From Arthrobacter sp. Soil764 (GTDB taxonomy: Bacteria; Actinomycetota; Actinomycetes; Actinomycetales; Micrococcaceae), in the NCBI RefSeq assembly GCF_001428075.1, contig NZ_LMSI01000010.1, positions 1 through 38,262 of the forward strand: 38,262 bases of DNA. The letters run 5' to 3'. Both the position numbers and the translations under genes were made by a program. The notes under the pieces are model-generated. The model was not told the origin of the DNA and ran no database searches. It saw nothing but the letters and a program-made list of their open reading frames with translations. Positions 15,032 through 24,324 of this stretch are shown here, one piece after another. Position 1 is the stretch's first letter, and every line of letters begins with the position of its first letter.

Positions 15032-16120
15032 CTACTTCACTGCATCCGCTGCGCCGGCCAGCTGCGGCAGGAACGTGTCCAGGGACCACGGCAGGCTCAG
15101 CGGCGACGAGGCCGAGATGGACAGGGTCAGGGTGTTGTCCGAGTCGGCCACCAGCGCGCCTTTTTTGATGGCCGGGATCTGCCCGAGCAGCGGATCGGCC
15201 TTGATGGCGTCCGCGGTGGAGGCATCGGGAACCCAGGTGACGAAGATGTCCGACTGCAGTTCGTTCGCCTTTTCAGCGGACCAGTGCAGGTAGAACTCCT
15301 TGGAGCCCTTGGAGTTGTCCGCGACCACCGGGGCGAGGGTCATGCCGATTTCAGTCAGGAAGCGCGGACGGTTGTCGTTGGCCGTGTAGACGTTGACGCC
15401 GTCACCCTTGGCGGGCTCCAGGTTGCCGTAGATGAAGCTCTTGCCCTGGATCTGCGGGTACTGCGAGACCTTGTCCCTAAGGGTTGCCTCGGTATCGGAG
15501 ACCAGCTTGGCGGCGTCCGCTTCCTTGCCCAGGGCCTTGCCGATGATGGTGGTGGAGTCCTGCCAGGAGGTTCCGTAGGCCACCTCCGGGTGGGCCACCA
15601 CGGGGGCGATCTGGCTGAGCTTTTTGTAGTCCTCCTCGGTGAGGCCTGAGTAGGCGGCGAGGATGACGTCCGGGATGAGCTTGGCGATTTCGGTGAAGTT
15701 GATTCCGTCCGCCTCCGAGTACTGGACGGGCGCGTTGGCCGAACCGAATCCGGCGCCAAGCTTTTCGAGCGCCGCGTCCTTCCAGGGGGTGGAGCCCTTG
15801 TCATTGCCGCCCCACTCGTTCTTGGGGACCCCCACGGGCACCACACCGAGGGCGATGGCGACGTCGTCGTTCACCCATGAAACGGTTGCCACCCGCGTGG
15901 GCTGCTTCTCAATGGTGGTTTTGCCGTACACGTGCTCGATGGTGACTGGGAATGCTGTGCTGCTGCTGGGGTTGTCCGTGCCAACTGCGGACGACGCCGG
16001 GGCCGTGCTGCAGCCGGAGAGGGCCAGGGCCGCCGCGGCCAGCACCGCCGCCGCCTTGCCGACAGATGAGAAGAGTGTCCGGCGGGTGGAAACAGGGCCG
16101 GGAAAGAGGGGGGACGTCAC
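15032..16120 (-). CDS. Iron-siderophore-binding lipoprotein (FepB/FecB family)
   Basis: A 362-residue substrate-binding protein captured at the cell surface. The signal peptide ends with lipobox LSGC (lipidated C37). The mature part has the periplasmic-binding-protein type III features VTIEHVYGKTTIEKQPTRV and TEIAKLIPDVILAAYSGLTE. GTG 16120 has AAGGAG 4 nt upstream. It is the first gene of the operon and lies just downstream of an IdeR-type box, so expression is expected under iron limitation. The siderophore is not specified, and no siderophore synthesis gene is in the window. Confidence 0.95.
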   Translation of the reverse strand: MTSPLFPGPVSTRRTLFSSVGKAAAVLAAAALALSGCSTAPASSAVGTDNPSSSTAFPVTIEHVYGKTTIEKQPTRVATVSWVNDDVAIALGVVPVGVPKNEWGGNDKGSTPWKDAALEKLGAGFGSANAPVQYSEADGINFTEIAKLIPDVILAAYSGLTEEDYKKLSQIAPVVAHPEVAYGTSWQDSTTIIGKALGKEADAAKLVSDTEATLRDKVSQYPQIQGKSFIYGNLEPAKGDGVNVYTANDNRPRFLTEIGMTLAPVVADNSKGSKEFYLHWSAEKANELQSDIFVTWVPDASTADAIKADPLLGQIPAIKKGALVADSDNTLTLSISASSPLSLPWSLDTFLPQLAGAADAVK

Positions 16121-16149
16121 GGGGCTCCTTGGGTCAGGCTGATGAAAAC

Positions 16150-16168
16150 TTAAGTAAGGCTAACCTAT
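16150..16168 (-). promoter_or_regulatory. DtxR/IdeR iron box
   Basis: The 19-bp site matches the actinobacterial consensus TTAGGTTAGGCTAACCTAA at 16 of 19 positions. It lies 30 nt before the GTG of the binding-lipoprotein gene. With iron bound, DtxR/IdeR would block the promoter; derepression under iron limitation would switch on the five-gene uptake operon. Confidence 0.85.
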
Positions 16169-16487
16169 GTAAAAGGTGATTACGCAACAGTTCTGTCACC
16201 TAATCCCGTCACGTGACGAAACCCACAATCGTCAGCAGCTTCTTGGACAGGACGCGCCCCATTTGGCAGGATGGCCTTGCCGGTCCGGCGGCAGCTTCAC
16301 CGGAAGCGCTGAACGGGCGCGCTGAACAGGAACAGGACAACGGGAACAATGCGCATGCAAAAGGCCGCACCGGCCGCCGCTGCCATGGAGAGCGGGGTGG
16401 CCGTTTGGGCCTGCTCCGCGGAGACTGACTGACTCCCCGTTACCTGGCCCGGCTTTGGGCCGCCCACCCTTTTAAGAAAGTTCAGCC
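16169..16487. other. Divergent intergenic region between the siderophore operon and the FBP gene
   Basis: About 319 bp. Its left end carries the upstream promoter half of the siderophore operon. A rightward frame of 71 codons (16213-16428) has no homology features I recognise and no ribosome site, so it is not called. A small hairpin GGCCC-N6-GGGCC lies near 16447-16462, before the FBP gene. Confidence 0.4.
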
Positions 16488-16982
16488 ATGCAATCAGTCA
16501 CGCCCCAACAAATCCGCTCATCCTTCATCAACGCCAGCCGCTCGGAAGCAGCCAAGCTCACGCTGCCCGAGGACTTTGATTCGCTCGACTGGGACAGCCT
16601 CGACTTCCTGGGGTGGCGGGACGGAAAGATGCCGCTGCGCGGTTACCTGGTGGTCCCGGGATCCAAAGGCCTCACGGGAATCATGCTCCGGGCACCCGAA
16701 GGGGGAGCCCGGAAGAACCGCTCCGTCCTGTGCGAGCTGTGCCGGGACGTGTTCTCCAAGGAGGACGTACTTCTCTGGGTTGCCAGGCGCGCGGGACAGT
16801 CCGGACGCGACGGCAACACCGTGGGAACCCTGATCTGCGCCGACTTCCTGTGCTGCGGCAACGTCCGCAAGGAACCACCGGCCAACGAGATCAACCCCGA
16901 CCCGGCCGTCGTCGTACAGCGCCAGATCCAGGGCCTGCAGGACCGCACAGCGCAGTTCCTGGCCCGCGTCCAGGGCAAGTAG
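16488..16982 (+). CDS. FBP domain protein (EF-G-binding FusB/FusC-like treble-clef zinc finger)
   Basis: A 164-residue protein with the FBP_C-type treble-clef zinc finger: CxxC at C82/C85 and a second pair around C117 and C122/C123. In FusB/FusC this fold binds elongation factor G and frees stalled ribosomes. In actinobacteria the family is widespread and its role is unproven, so fusidic acid resistance should not be assumed. AAGAAAG lies 7 nt before the ATG. It is a single gene ending at the long bidirectional terminator. Confidence 0.85.
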   Translation: MQSVTPQQIRSSFINASRSEAAKLTLPEDFDSLDWDSLDFLGWRDGKMPLRGYLVVPGSKGLTGIMLRAPEGGARKNRSVLCELCRDVFSKEDVLLWVARRAGQSGRDGNTVGTLICADFLCCGNVRKEPPANEINPDPAVVVQRQIQGLQDRTAQFLARVQGK

Positions 16983-17026
16983 CGGCAAGAGGAACCCTTC
17001 CCCGCGGGGAAGGGTTCCTCTTGCCG
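16983..17026. terminator. Bidirectional terminator between convergent genes
   Basis: A perfect 21-bp inverted repeat (16983-17003 and 17006-17026) with a nominal 2-nt centre starts directly after the FBP stop codon and ends 15 nt before the stop of the convergent lipoprotein gene. It should terminate both transcripts. Confidence 0.9.
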
Positions 17027-17041
17027 GCGGTCAGCTGGCGG

Positions 17042-17725
17042 TCAGCGGTAGGAGAAGCTCATCAGCAACGCCTTCAGGGTGCGGCCTTCATCACCCCAGT
17101 ACCAATCCTTTGCCGCCTGGTCGTTTGCGAACTGCCGGCCTTCGAAAAGCACGTCTGCGGTCAGAATGCGGTCACCGATCTTCACGAGCCCGTATTGCAC
17201 CTGCCCGTCCGGCGAGATCGGGGATCCCGGCGTCAGCCCCATGTGGTAAGTGGCAGTGCCAAAAGCGTGGTCAACAAAGAACGACGAACTGGGTGTGGGA
17301 ACCGACGCTCCGATCAATCCCGGCACCGGGTCCGTCTCGAGGATGGACCTGGAGACGTTGCCGGCAGTGGCATCGCCAACCTGGCTGTAGTAGACGGCGA
17401 CCTGCTCCTTGCCGCCGGCATCGTGGACTGTCGCAGTTTCCACCGCAGGGGACGACGAAACCTGTTGATGCTCCACACGCCACCCCTCGGGGTACGCAAA
17501 GGACAGGCGGCCGTCTGCGAACCTGAAGGTCACCTGCCCCGCAGGAGCGGGAGAAGAAGTGGCGACGGGAATGATTGATGCAGGCGGACTTGCCGCCGTC
17601 GTCCGGTCCGCAGGAGCCGTAGCGGAACCCCCGTCCGCGGCAGGGCCCTCCCCGCAGCCCGTGAGGCTGAGGGCCACGATCGCGGTGAGCGCCATGAGTG
17701 TGGTGGCGCGGTGTGCTGGGCGCAT
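17042..17725 (-). CDS. Putative lipoprotein of unknown function
   Basis: A 227-residue exported protein. The signal peptide ends with lipobox LTGC (C24) and is followed by an Ala/Ser/Pro/Thr-rich linker (about 28-62). The rest (about 64-227) is a globular beta-rich domain with SFAYPEGWRVE near its start, reminiscent of PsbP/LpqN-like surface domains, but I cannot assign a family. ATG 17725 has GAAAGG 8 nt upstream. It stands downstream of jetC in the same direction but 187 nt away, so it is probably a separate unit. Confidence 0.8.
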   Translation of the reverse strand: MRPAHRATTLMALTAIVALSLTGCGEGPAADGGSATAPADRTTAASPPASIIPVATSSPAPAGQVTFRFADGRLSFAYPEGWRVEHQQVSSSPAVETATVHDAGGKEQVAVYYSQVGDATAGNVSRSILETDPVPGLIGASVPTPSSSFFVDHAFGTATYHMGLTPGSPISPDGQVQYGLVKIGDRILTADVLFEGRQFANDQAAKDWYWGDEGRTLKALLMSFSYR

Positions 17726-17912
17726 GGGTGGTGCCTTTCAAGCGAAGGCCGTCGCGCTCCACAGGGCGTCAGATGCAGGACCCAGCGTTCCACAACTACC
17801 CATCGGGAGGATGAAGGCGAGTGATTGATGCCGACCAGCATGGCACCCGCACAGCACCTCTAACAGCTCCGGAGCAATAAATCCATCAATTTGTTATATA
17901 GCTGGTTCTCGT
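17726..17912 (-). promoter_or_regulatory. Region between jetC and the lipoprotein gene, with AT-rich island
   Basis: 187 nt with no gene. Positions 17874-17903 form a conspicuous AT-rich island directly after the jetC stop; on the minus strand it reads CTATATAACAAATTGATGG and on. TTGATG there with TGTTAG 18 nt on could be a promoter for the lipoprotein gene. This is where jetD would be expected in a standard Wadjet operon; no remnant frame of it is visible. Confidence 0.4.
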
Positions 17913-20900
17913 TCAGCGCAGCACGATGTCCACCGGGTTCGCCTCGGACCGCCAGGCCCCTTCTTCGCCCGGCCTCGGCCGGATGACCGGCGCCGTCAGA
18001 ACACCCGAGCGGTTGGTGCGGCGGTCCCTCAGGATCTCGGTGACGGAGCCCAGGTGCCGGGAAAGGTCGATCACGTTTTCGGGGGCAGCCAGCAGCAGCT
18101 GGAAGCCGAATTCGTGCAGCGCCTTGATGCCGGCACCGGCGAACTCCTCGGAGGCAAGCACAAAGGCCTCGTCCATCATCACGGTGCCGTAAGTGGTGAA
18201 CCCCTGCTCGGCGATACCCAGCTGGTAGCTCAGGGCCGCGGCCATGATGAACGCGGTGAACCGCTGCCGCTCGCCGCCGGACATGGAGCCGGTGTCCGCG
18301 TGCATGAACACCTCGGTCTTTTTGGCGCCGCCCTTCTTTTTTCCTGCAACCGGGGCGGTTGCTTCGCGGTGCTCCTTGCACTGGATGAACAGGTGGCCGC
18401 GGACGTCCAGCACCTCCGCGCGCCACCGCCGGTCCTCGGGCGCCTGCGATCCAAGCCTCTTGACCAGGGTTTCCAGGGTTTTGTAGCGGGCGGTGAGCTC
18501 GGCATCATCACTGTCCGGCCCCTCCGCCCTGGATCCGTCCGACCTGGCGGGCCGGGTGTGACGCGCCTTCAAAGCGTTCTGGATGGCGTCCTTGAACTGC
18601 TTGGCGGTGGGCGGCAGCGTCTGCTTGATATCCAGTTCCAGGTAGCTGCCCTCATGGAAGTTCACCTGGGAGAGGATGCCGTTGAGGGGCAGGATGCGGC
18701 TGGTGATGGAGCGGCGCTCCTCGTCCAGCAGGTGCAGCAGGGTACTGAAGGACTCGTGCGTGCGCTGGTTGAAGAACAGCCGGAACTCCGCCTCCTGCGC
18801 GGGCAGGCCGTCGTTCACGATCGCGTGGTAGCGGGCCTCGAATTCACTGGCCGCGCCGATACTGGTGCCGTGGTCGGCCGAGATGGCGCTGCCCCACTCC
18901 CGCACGAAGCCTTCGAAGATGCGGGTGAGCCGCTCCGCCGTGGCCTGCCCACGTGATTCAGCCGCGTGCAGTTCGCCCAGCAGGGCGGTCCGGACCCGGT
19001 TGGCCAGGTTGTCCAGCTCGTGCATTTCGGTCACGTCGCCGAACTCCGCGAAGTACGGCTCCAGCGCGGTCACGGTAGCGTCCGACGGCGGCGCCTGGGC
19101 CAGGCGGTCACGCGCGGCTTCCAGCAGCGAATCCGCAGCCGTGAGCTGGCGGTCCAGTGCCTTGTATTCACTTTGGAGGACCGCGGCGGACTCGGTGCTG
19201 GACTGGTGCTTTTGCCGGACCTCCTCGATGGTGGCCCGCAGCGGCTCCAGGTCTGCCTGCGCGGCGAGGGCGTCCTTGAGCCGCTGCTCAATCCGGGTCA
19301 GGTCGTCCGCCGCCACCGAGGCAGACACCTGTTCCCAGGGGCGGTCGTCTTCCGCAATCCGTCGCAGCGCGTCGAGCTGGCGGCTCATGCCCTGGTGTGA
19401 ATCCTCGCGGCTTTGCGCCAGTTCCGCGGCCTTGGCCACTTCCTGCCGGAGGTCCTCCACCTGGCCGGCCACGAGTTCCAGTTTGGCGGCATTGTCGAAG
19501 CCCAGGACATAATCCTGGCGGCTTGTGAAGCGGTCGTCCTTCTCCACGGTGTGCCGGTTGCGCTTGACCACGCCGCCCAGGCTCAGGCCTTTGTCCAGCG
19601 CTGCCAGCTCGTCCGGGTCCTCCACGCACTGATAGGCGAAGTCCAGGGCGATCCGCTCGCGGACCCATTCACCGGCTTCGGCCGCCGCACCTGAGGCGAG
19701 GATGTCCAGCTTGGTGAGCAGGTCGCCGTCGCGCACGTCCTCCACGGCGAGCGCACCGCCGGCGAGCGGCTTGGAGACGTCCACCGCCCGCAGCGCGCCA
19801 CGGACGCTGTGGTCATTGAGGTAGCGGGTGACGGCACCGAAGTGCTCACCGGGAACCAGCAGGGTGGTGGCCAGGCTGCGGAGCGCGCGTTCGGCGGCGG
19901 GGCGCCACCGTTCCTCGCCTTCGGCAAGGTCCATGAGTTCGCCGGCGAAGGGCATGCGGTCTTCCGGGACGCCGGTTGCGGCGGCGATGGCGGCGCGGTT
20001 TTCAATGCTCGACGGCGGCAGCAGGGACTTGCGCGTCTTCAACGAGACGAGCTCCTGCTCGGCAGCCGCCAGCTCCCGTTTGCGGCCGGCGTGGGCGTCG
20101 AAGGCCTCGAACCGCAGCTCCTGCAGGGCCTGCGAATCATCCTTCAACTCGGTCGACCGTGCTGCCGCCTGTTCGTGGGCCTGCTCCCAGCCGGCGGCGC
20201 TCCACTCAAGCTGCAGCCCGGCGTCGGCCAGTGCCTGCTGGGCCGCCTCCTCAACCTGCCTCCGCAGCTTGAGGCCAACGCGGGCGTTCTCCAGCGACTG
20301 CTCAATCGCCGAAATCGCGTTGCCGCCCTGGTTGTTGTAGTCGGTTTCGAGCTGCCGCAGTTCCTTGGCCAGGTTGTCGCGGACCGCACGCTCGGCGCCG
20401 AGCTCCTTGGCCTTCGCCTGCGCCAGCTCACGGAAACGGACCAGCGTCTTTTGGTGGACCGTAACGGCGAGCTGCTGCCGGTACGCCTCGAACTCCTCGC
20501 CCACTAGGTCCCGCAGCCGGTTCGCATCCAGGAGGGACTGCGCATACTCGCGGTTCAGTCCCGGCACCGGTGCCAACTGGTCGCGCTGCTGCCGGACATC
20601 CTCCAGCCGCTGGCGGATGGACATCAGGTTGCTGAACTCCTCCACCACGTCATCGGCGGCGGCCAGGGTTGCCGGAGCATCGAGCACCTGGTCCCGGAAG
20701 AAGGTGTTGACGCTGCCGCCCAGCCCCTTGCCGGCCTGGATCACGCGCAGCAGGGGCAGGGCCTGGTCCGAGCTGATCCCCAGCAGCCGGCGGAACCGCT
20801 CGGCGAAGGCCTTGTGCACGTCGAAGACCTGGGCGTGCGGGAACGTGGCCTCGAGCGCGCCCTTGGTGAAGCGTTTGTCCGCGATGCCCTCCACCGCTTC

Positions 20901-21386
20901 CAGGTCCAGCGGCACGTTGTCGATCAGGTAGAACCGCCCCACGCTCGACTCCGTGCCGTTCTTGGGCAGGTCGAACAGCGCGGACACCGTCAGCCGCGTG
21001 CCGGCGGCGTTGTCGAACGTCAGGGCGACGGCGGACCAGGTGGCCCCCGGGCGCTGGAAAGCACTCGCCGAGCCCTCCCCCACGGCCTTGTCCCCCACCT
21101 TGCCGCGCATGTAGGTGAACGTCGTCCGTTTGTCCTCCACGGCACCGCCAGAACGCTGCGCAGCCGCCTCATTGGACCGCGGCCGGGCATCGAACACCCG
21201 CAGCATCGCGTCAAACAACGTCGACTTTCCCACGCCCGAGTTGCCCGTCAGCAGGGTTCCGTCCCGGTCCACATGCATGGTGTGGGCCCCGTGGAACGTG
21301 CCCCAGTTGACCACCTGCACCAAGGCAAGCCGCATCTGCCCCGGGTTAGTCACGTCGCCCAAGGGGAGCATGCTTGCGATCGTCAC
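17913..21386 (-). CDS. jetC: Wadjet JetC / MksB-like SMC ATPase
   Basis: A 1157-residue MukB/MksB-type SMC ATPase, the motor subunit of Wadjet/MksBEF complexes that extrude DNA loops. Walker [10 protein letters not shown] is at 48-56, long coiled-coil arms at about 240-440 and 630-790, with a hinge-like globular part between (about 470-610). The ABC signature SGGERQR is at 1036-1042 and Walker B TVMMDE at 1068-1073. A Lys/Gly-rich insertion (KKKGGAKK, about 1018-1025) lies just before the signature. GTG 21386 overlaps the jetB stop by 4 nt. In complete systems a JetD nuclease gene follows; here nothing does. Confidence 0.93.
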   Translation of the reverse strand: MTIASMLPLGDVTNPGQMRLALVQVVNWGTFHGAHTMHVDRDGTLLTGNSGVGKSTLFDAMLRVFDARPRSNEAAAQRSGGAVEDKRTTFTYMRGKVGDKAVGEGSASAFQRPGATWSAVALTFDNAAGTRLTVSALFDLPKNGTESSVGRFYLIDNVPLDLEAVEGIADKRFTKGALEATFPHAQVFDVHKAFAERFRRLLGISSDQALPLLRVIQAGKGLGGSVNTFFRDQVLDAPATLAAADDVVEEFSNLMSIRQRLEDVRQQRDQLAPVPGLNREYAQSLLDANRLRDLVGEEFEAYRQQLAVTVHQKTLVRFRELAQAKAKELGAERAVRDNLAKELRQLETDYNNQGGNAISAIEQSLENARVGLKLRRQVEEAAQQALADAGLQLEWSAAGWEQAHEQAAARSTELKDDSQALQELRFEAFDAHAGRKRELAAAEQELVSLKTRKSLLPPSSIENRAAIAAATGVPEDRMPFAGELMDLAEGEERWRPAAERALRSLATTLLVPGEHFGAVTRYLNDHSVRGALRAVDVSKPLAGGALAVEDVRDGDLLTKLDILASGAAAEAGEWVRERIALDFAYQCVEDPDELAALDKGLSLGGVVKRNRHTVEKDDRFTSRQDYVLGFDNAAKLELVAGQVEDLRQEVAKAAELAQSREDSHQGMSRQLDALRRIAEDDRPWEQVSASVAADDLTRIEQRLKDALAAQADLEPLRATIEEVRQKHQSSTESAAVLQSEYKALDRQLTAADSLLEAARDRLAQAPPSDATVTALEPYFAEFGDVTEMHELDNLANRVRTALLGELHAAESRGQATAERLTRIFEGFVREWGSAISADHGTSIGAASEFEARYHAIVNDGLPAQEAEFRLFFNQRTHESFSTLLHLLDEERRSITSRILPLNGILSQVNFHEGSYLELDIKQTLPPTAKQFKDAIQNALKARHTRPARSDGSRAEGPDSDDAELTARYKTLETLVKRLGSQAPEDRRWRAEVLDVRGHLFIQCKEHREATAPVAGKKKGGAKKTEVFMHADTGSMSGGERQRFTAFIMAAALSYQLGIAEQGFTTYGTVMMDEAFVLASEEFAGAGIKALHEFGFQLLLAAPENVIDLSRHLGSVTEILRDRRTNRSGVLTAPVIRPRPGEEGAWRSEANPVDIVLR

Positions 21387-22252
21387 TTGGTCACCTCGGT
21401 CTTTGTCGCCTTTGACTCCGCAGCCGGGGCGGCATCGGCGTCGTCGTCCTCGGCACCACTGTCCGCGTCCAGGTCAAGCATTGCCTCGGTACCGGTGGGA
21501 TCACTGCTTGCCGCCACCAGGGCTTCGATGTGGGCCGGGATGTCGCCGATGTTTTCGAATGGCAGGGCCAGGGGCAGGGCGTTGGAGATGGTGTAGACGT
21601 CGTCCAGGCCGGTGGGGAGCAGGAGCTGGCGGGCCAGGAGCTTAGTGATGGCACGGGTCACCACGTCCGAGTCGCGGAGGGCGTCCTGCTGGCCGGCGGG
21701 CTGGTAGTGCGCCACGAGGTCCGTGATTTCCTCGCGGGTGATGGTGGGGTCGGTCTGGGCTGTGACGTGCCGGTCCAGCAGCAGTCGGAGCCGGAGCAGC
21801 ACGATGGTTTCCACCCGGCTGAGGGCACGCTGCTGGCGCAGGATGCTGGACCGTGCGCTCCCTCCGATGATGTCCGGATCCACGGGACGCAGCACCGCGA
21901 TCTTCCGCTCGTGGTCCAGTTGGAGGGTCAGGAACAGCTCGGACAGGCGGCTGCGCAGGATCACTTGGTTGTCCAGCAGCACCGTCCAGAGCTTTTCGTC
22001 CCGGCCGCCATCGATGTACGGGCCCTTCAAGAGCTTCACCAGGGCCTGGCGCACTTTCATGGACAGCACGCCGGTGTCGCCGGGGAAGAGGGCGGCGCCG
22101 TCAACGAAGGTGTCGCGGGGAGTGATGACCGCCGGATTGGGGCGCCCGGCACCCGATGACGCCCCCGCCCTGGCTTCGAAGGACTCAACCACCGCGTTGT
22201 CTTCCGTGTTGTCGATGGGGTCAACGGCCGTCGTCGTGATTTCCTCAGTCAT
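21383..22252 (-). CDS. jetB: Wadjet JetB / MksE-like subunit (DUF4194)
   Basis: A 289-residue DUF4194 protein, the winged-helix KITE-type subunit that bridges the kleisin JetA and the SMC JetC. The conserved core runs about 55-235 and includes [20 protein letters not shown] and [12 protein letters not shown] short disordered N-terminus and a strongly acidic Asp/Ala tail (about 262-289) flank it. ATG 22252 lies inside the end of jetA (8-nt overlap), with AAGGA 5 nt before the start. The stop overlaps the jetC start. Confidence 0.92.
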   Translation of the reverse strand: MTEEITTTAVDPIDNTEDNAVVESFEARAGASSGAGRPNPAVITPRDTFVDGAALFPGDTGVLSMKVRQALVKLLKGPYIDGGRDEKLWTVLLDNQVILRSRLSELFLTLQLDHERKIAVLRPVDPDIIGGSARSSILRQQRALSRVETIVLLRLRLLLDRHVTAQTDPTITREEITDLVAHYQPAGQQDALRDSDVVTRAITKLLARQLLLPTGLDDVYTISNALPLALPFENIGDIPAHIEALVAASSDPTGTEAMLDLDADSGAEDDDADAAPAAESKATKTEVTK

Positions 22253-23702
22253 CTGAATCCTTTGCGAGCGTAACCACGGGCAGGTAGGCCCTGCGGGTGG
22301 AGCCGTCGATCTGTTCGAAGTCCAGGCCATCCCAGGCGCTGCGGTTGAAGTCCGCCCCGGCGTGCAGGGCCTCCGACAGGAGCGCGCGGATGGTGTTGAT
22401 GTGCTGCTCTTCCGGCGGCAGCTGCTGCCAGGCATCGGCCAGGGTCGCAGCCCCCGCCATCGCGGACCGGACTATGTCCGGCCTGGCCTTTCCCGTCCTC
22501 GGCGAGCGCACCCGGTCCGAATCGGTGAAGGCGATGGGATCGGCCAGCCGGGGCGGCGCCGCGAACTCGTCCGGGTCAAAGAGCTTCACCATGGACAGCG
22601 ACTCAAACCCTGCGTTGTACAGGACCGGGCCTGGAACCAGTCCTGGCCGTTCGCGTTCATAGGGCAGGGACCGGATGGCCTGTTCAGCCTCGCGCAGGAC
22701 CTGCCGCAGCCGGACTGACTGGCGGAAGTCGTCGCTCTGGACGTAGGTGTTGAGGCTCTCGCTGAGCTTGCCGTAAATGCGCTGGATCTGGCTGTGCTGC
22801 TGGCGGAGTTCGGCCACCAGGTTCTTGAGCGTCTCCCGGTCGTCCGGCGAGAGGTCGTCGGCGAACTGGCGGCTCAGGACCTCCCCGATGGCCGACCGGA
22901 ACCTCACCTGCTGCTGCGGGTCCTCCAGGAAGGCGGTAAAGGACCGGAACGTCCTGCCCTCCGGGCTTTGGCGGAGCCGCTTGTCCGCCTCCAGGACCTG
23001 GGCCATGGTCGCGCCCTTGGTCAGCGACTCCTCGATGATCTGGTTGCGCAGCCCGCCCACCAGTTCCTCGATCCGGTCACGCATCTTCTTGTAGTCAGCG
23101 GGTAGGCTGGCGGCCAGGTCCAGGATGTTCCCGGCGGCCTCCACGGCTTCGTCGTCATCAAGCAGGCCGTCGAACCCGCCCGTGCTGATGTCCTGGATCA
23201 GCTGCTGCCGCTCTTCGATTTCCTCTTCCAGGGCTTCGAGCCGTGCGCTCTGGTCGGGGTTGGTCTCGTTGGCGAGCTTTTCCACGTCCCCCAGCAGCGT
23301 GCCCAGCCGTGAACCGTTCAGCGTGGAGCGCTCGCTGGAGAGGCTGTCCAGGAAGGCGAGCACACGCGCCGCTGGCTCCGTGGCCTCGTAGACAATCTGG
23401 CCTGACTGGTTCCGCCGGGTCAGGAACTGCCGCCGGGTCCACTCGTCCCCGAAGGCCTTTCCGTTGGCCCCTCCTCCCAGGCCGGGATCCTGGCGCCGGA
23501 GCTCCTCAAGGAAGGAGTCGACGTCGGCATGGAATTCCTCGAGCGGAACCTGCGGCCGGGTGCGGGTGAAGGAAGCCTGGAGTACGGCGATCACCCAGGG
23601 CGCCGAACGCGTCAGAGCCCATGCGGGTCCCTTGGTGAGGAGTTCGAGGTCCCGGAGCCGGGCGCTGATGGCGTCAGCGGATGACCTGGCGGAGCGGGGC
23701 AC
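22245..23702 (-). CDS. jetA: Wadjet JetA / MksF-like kleisin subunit (DUF3375)
   Basis: A 485-residue DUF3375 protein, the kleisin that closes the SMC ring. The N-terminal part holds [20 protein letters not shown] and [17 protein letters not shown], typical of the family. A coiled-coil middle (about 130-330) and a C-terminal winged-helix part follow. GTG 23702 is chosen because AAGGAG lies 5 nt upstream; the frame continues open further 5' without family similarity. It is the first gene of the operon and divergent from a small membrane protein gene. C. glutamicum MksBEFG and M. smegmatis EptABCD are the best-known actinobacterial relatives. Confidence 0.92.
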   Translation of the reverse strand: MPRSARSSADAISARLRDLELLTKGPAWALTRSAPWVIAVLQASFTRTRPQVPLEEFHADVDSFLEELRRQDPGLGGGANGKAFGDEWTRRQFLTRRNQSGQIVYEATEPAARVLAFLDSLSSERSTLNGSRLGTLLGDVEKLANETNPDQSARLEALEEEIEERQQLIQDISTGGFDGLLDDDEAVEAAGNILDLAASLPADYKKMRDRIEELVGGLRNQIIEESLTKGATMAQVLEADKRLRQSPEGRTFRSFTAFLEDPQQQVRFRSAIGEVLSRQFADDLSPDDRETLKNLVAELRQQHSQIQRIYGKLSESLNTYVQSDDFRQSVRLRQVLREAEQAIRSLPYERERPGLVPGPVLYNAGFESLSMVKLFDPDEFAAPPRLADPIAFTDSDRVRSPRTGKARPDIVRSAMAGAATLADAWQQLPPEEQHINTIRALLSEALHAGADFNRSAWDGLDFEQIDGSTRRAYLPVVTLAKDSDD

Positions 23703-23960
23703 GCACTCTCCTTGGGCTGTTGGGCGGGGGCTTGGCAGGGCGGCACGCAAGGGACCGGCCGGAAAACTGCCAACTACAAGGTTAACGCAGGCCGCCGCGA
23801 CCACTCCGTGACCTACCTGCCGGTAGTGTTTCAATCCCGTATCAACAGTCACATCTGCCCCATGCTGCTCTGGCTGGCTGCAGGACTGTCCCCCTACGCT
23901 TCTGCTACTGGTCTTCGCCACCGCAGTCTTATGCAAAGCAACGTCGCAGCAGGGGGATTC

Positions 23961-24263
23961 ATGCAGTTCGATCTAAGTTCAGTGGAAACAGCCACCTTGG
24001 TCTTCATCGGGACACTTGTATTCGGCGCCATCCTGGCCGCCTTCGTGCTCACCGCCGGGCTTATTGCCCTGGCCGTGCTGGGAGCAGGCAAGTTCACCTG
24101 GGTGGTGGTGTCCACGACGCTCCTGGCGGTAGTCCATGGCATTAACGCCGGCTGGGACAGGCTGGTCCATCGCGCCTCCGCCGTGGAGCTGCCCGGCGAT
24201 TTCCAGGGCCAGCCCGCCCCTAGCACGGGAACCTACCCGCGGGTAATCTTGAGGGACAGCTGA
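23961..24263 (+). CDS. Small membrane protein, function unknown
   Basis: A 100-residue protein with two hydrophobic segments (about 11-42 and 46-62) and a soluble C-terminal tail of about 35 residues ending PRVILRDS. AGGGGG lies 4 nt before the ATG, supporting the start. It is divergent from jetA and lies 61 nt before the acyl-CoA dehydrogenase gene, so it may share a transcript with that gene. Its layout resembles the longer membrane protein at 27787-28446, but I cannot show homology. Confidence 0.7.
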   Translation: MQFDLSSVETATLVFIGTLVFGAILAAFVLTAGLIALAVLGAGKFTWVVVSTTLLAVVHGINAGWDRLVHRASAVELPGDFQGQPAPSTGTYPRVILRDS

Positions 24264-24324
24264 AGGGTTCTCCAACCCGGCGGATCCATGGCTACACCGG
24301 CCAATCCGGCCTAGGAGATAACCC

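Noticed and set aside
16213..16428. 71-codon rightward open frame upstream of the FBP gene
   Set aside because: No Shine-Dalgarno or -10 box positioned for it, and Gly/Arg-rich composition typical of chance frames in GC-rich DNA.
16488..16982. Fusidic acid resistance determinant
   Set aside because: Only the treble-clef FBP domain is shared with FusB/FusC; the family is widespread in actinobacteria and resistance cannot be claimed.
17860..18426. Leftward open frame inside the 3' end of jetC, considered as a jetD candidate
   Set aside because: It is a frame-shifted shadow of jetC coding sequence, with no nuclease or Toprim-like features and no ribosome site.
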